Positions 63,128 to 64,000 of a DNA stretch of 64,000 nt are shown here, in pieces; positions within the stretch are counted from its first letter, which is position 1, and every line of letters begins with the position of its first letter. The position numbers were made by a program, and so were the translations under genes. The stretch is from positions 106,898,501 through 106,962,500 of the forward strand of contig NC_134137.1 of the NCBI RefSeq assembly GCF_033958435.1, in the 5' to 3' direction. The notes under the pieces were generated by a model. That model was not told the origin of the DNA. It did no database searches and saw only the letters and a program-made list of their open reading frames with translations. This DNA comes from Carettochelys insculpta (lineage: Eukaryota > Chordata > Testudines > Carettochelyidae).

Positions 63128-64000
63128 CAGAATCATAGGGCTGGAAGGGACCTCAGGAGGTCATCTAGTTCAGCCCCCTGCTTCAAGCAGGATCAACCCC
63201 CACTAAGTCATCCCAGCCAGGACCTTGTCAAGCTGGGACTTGAAAACCTTGAGGGATGGAGAATCCACCACCTCTCTAGGCAACGCATTCCAATGCTTCA
63301 CCACCCGCCTGGTGAAGTAGTTTTTCCTAATATCTAACCTACACACCTCTCTCTTCAACTTCAGACTGTTACTCCTTGTTCTGCCATCTGACACCACTGA
63401 ACAGTTTTTCACCGTACTTTTTAGAGCTCCCCTTGAGGAAGCTGAAGGCTGCTATTAAATCACCCCTAAGTCTTCTCTTCTGTAAACTAAACAAGCCCAA
63501 ATCTCTGTCTCTCCTCATAGTTCTTGTGCTCCAGCCCCTTAATCATTTTTGTTGCTCTCTGCTGAACCTGCTTCAGTACATCCACATACTTTTTATACTG
63601 GGGCAGGGTGTGGGAGAGGAGAAACTGGGCACAATATTCCAGATGTGGCCTCACCAGCGCCGAATAGAGGGGAACAACTACTTCTCTAGATCGGCTTGAA
63701 ATGATGCTCCTAATGCACCCTCGTATGCCATTACCCTTCTTAGCTACAAGGGCACACTATTTACCCACATCCAGCCTTTCATCCACCATAACCCTGAGGT
63801 CCCCTTCTGTTGTACTGCTGCTGAGCCAGTTGGTCCCCAGCCTATGACAATGCTTGGGATTCTTTTGCCCCAGGTGCAGGACTCTACATGTCTCCCTGTT
63901 GAACCGCATCAGATTTCTTTTGGCCCAGTCCTCCAATTTATCCAGGTCCCTCTGGATTCTCTCTCTACCCTCCAACATATCTACCTCTCCCTCTAGTTTT
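63128..64000 (-). mobile_element. CR1 LINE, 3' part, running off the window
   Basis: The 3' end at 63128 reads CCCTTCCAGCCCTATGATTC on the minus strand, the CR1 terminus. Coding pieces on the minus strand are 63978-63757 (IQRDLDKLEDWAKRNLMRFN, CRVLHLGQKN, LRVMVDERLDV) and 63412-63203 ([20 protein letters not shown]). The upstream part lies beyond 64000. It is better preserved than the CR1 at 46248. Confidence 0.88.
63757..64000 (-). pseudogene. CR1 ORF2 fragment (RT thumb/C-terminal region)
   Basis: An open reading of 73 residues from 63978 contains LDKLEDWAKRNLMRFNRETC and the LGQKNPKH and VMVDERLDV motifs of CR1 ORF2. It stops at 63757, after which the homologous reading continues only in other frames. 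Probably inactive. Confidence 0.8.

Larger units (their letters stand above)
60133..64000. other. IPO5 intron (partial)
   Basis: Starts at the GTATGT donor and runs past the window end. Stretch 60133-62026 has no identified feature. After that come a DIRS remnant and a CR1. Confidence 0.8.

Overview
The window is vertebrate nuclear DNA, most probably from a turtle and likely a cryptodire. It has one multi-exon gene with spliceosomal introns, abundant CR1 LINEs, a tRNA-derived SINE with a CR1-like tail of the kind known from cryptodiran turtles, and several DIRS-type tyrosine-recombinase retrotransposons. No bacterial, CRISPR, rRNA or stand-alone tRNA genes are visible.

The only host gene recognised is IPO5 (importin-5, also called RanBP5 or karyopherin beta-3), on the + strand. 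Seventeen consecutive coding exons lie between 5087 and 60132. They total 2167 coding bases (about 722 codons), stay in one open frame across all junctions, and cover roughly residues 225-945 of a protein of about 1,100. The first exons lie left of the window and the last ones right of it. Fifteen of the sixteen internal introns look U2-type: fourteen are GT-AG and one is a 76-base GC-AG intron (23844-23919). The remaining one (39088-41282) has the signature of a minor-spliceosome (U12) AT-AC intron.

Everything else is intron filled with layers of transposable elements. Region 1-5086 is intron with a CR1 3' piece, an LTR-like repeat and a hAT-type element. Intron 5416-18125 holds a complete-length DIRS element (6732-12807, ORFs broken) followed by a 5'-truncated non-LTR retrotransposon. 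Introns 18214-37731 hold short inverted-repeat elements, a second hAT copy with an 8-bp target duplication, a SINE and a degenerate DNA transposon. The 16.3-kb intron 42846-59129 is a nested stack. An old DIRS element (about 45083-58834) was interrupted by a near full-length CR1, by a pogo/Tigger-like element, and by a second short inverted-repeat element. That last element was itself interrupted by a younger DIRS copy (52787-58777) whose long terminal repeats are still essentially identical. From 62027 to the window's end, another decayed DIRS 5' part is cut by another CR1.

The most informative observations are the U12 AT-AC intron, the tiny GC-AG intron, and the directly readable DIRS architecture: inverted termini plus an internal complementary region that spells the joined ends with a shared TTC. 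Also notable are the order of nested insertions and the threefold internal repeat in the gag-like ORF of the young DIRS copy. I found no evidence of a wholly unknown system. All transposon proteins here appear broken.
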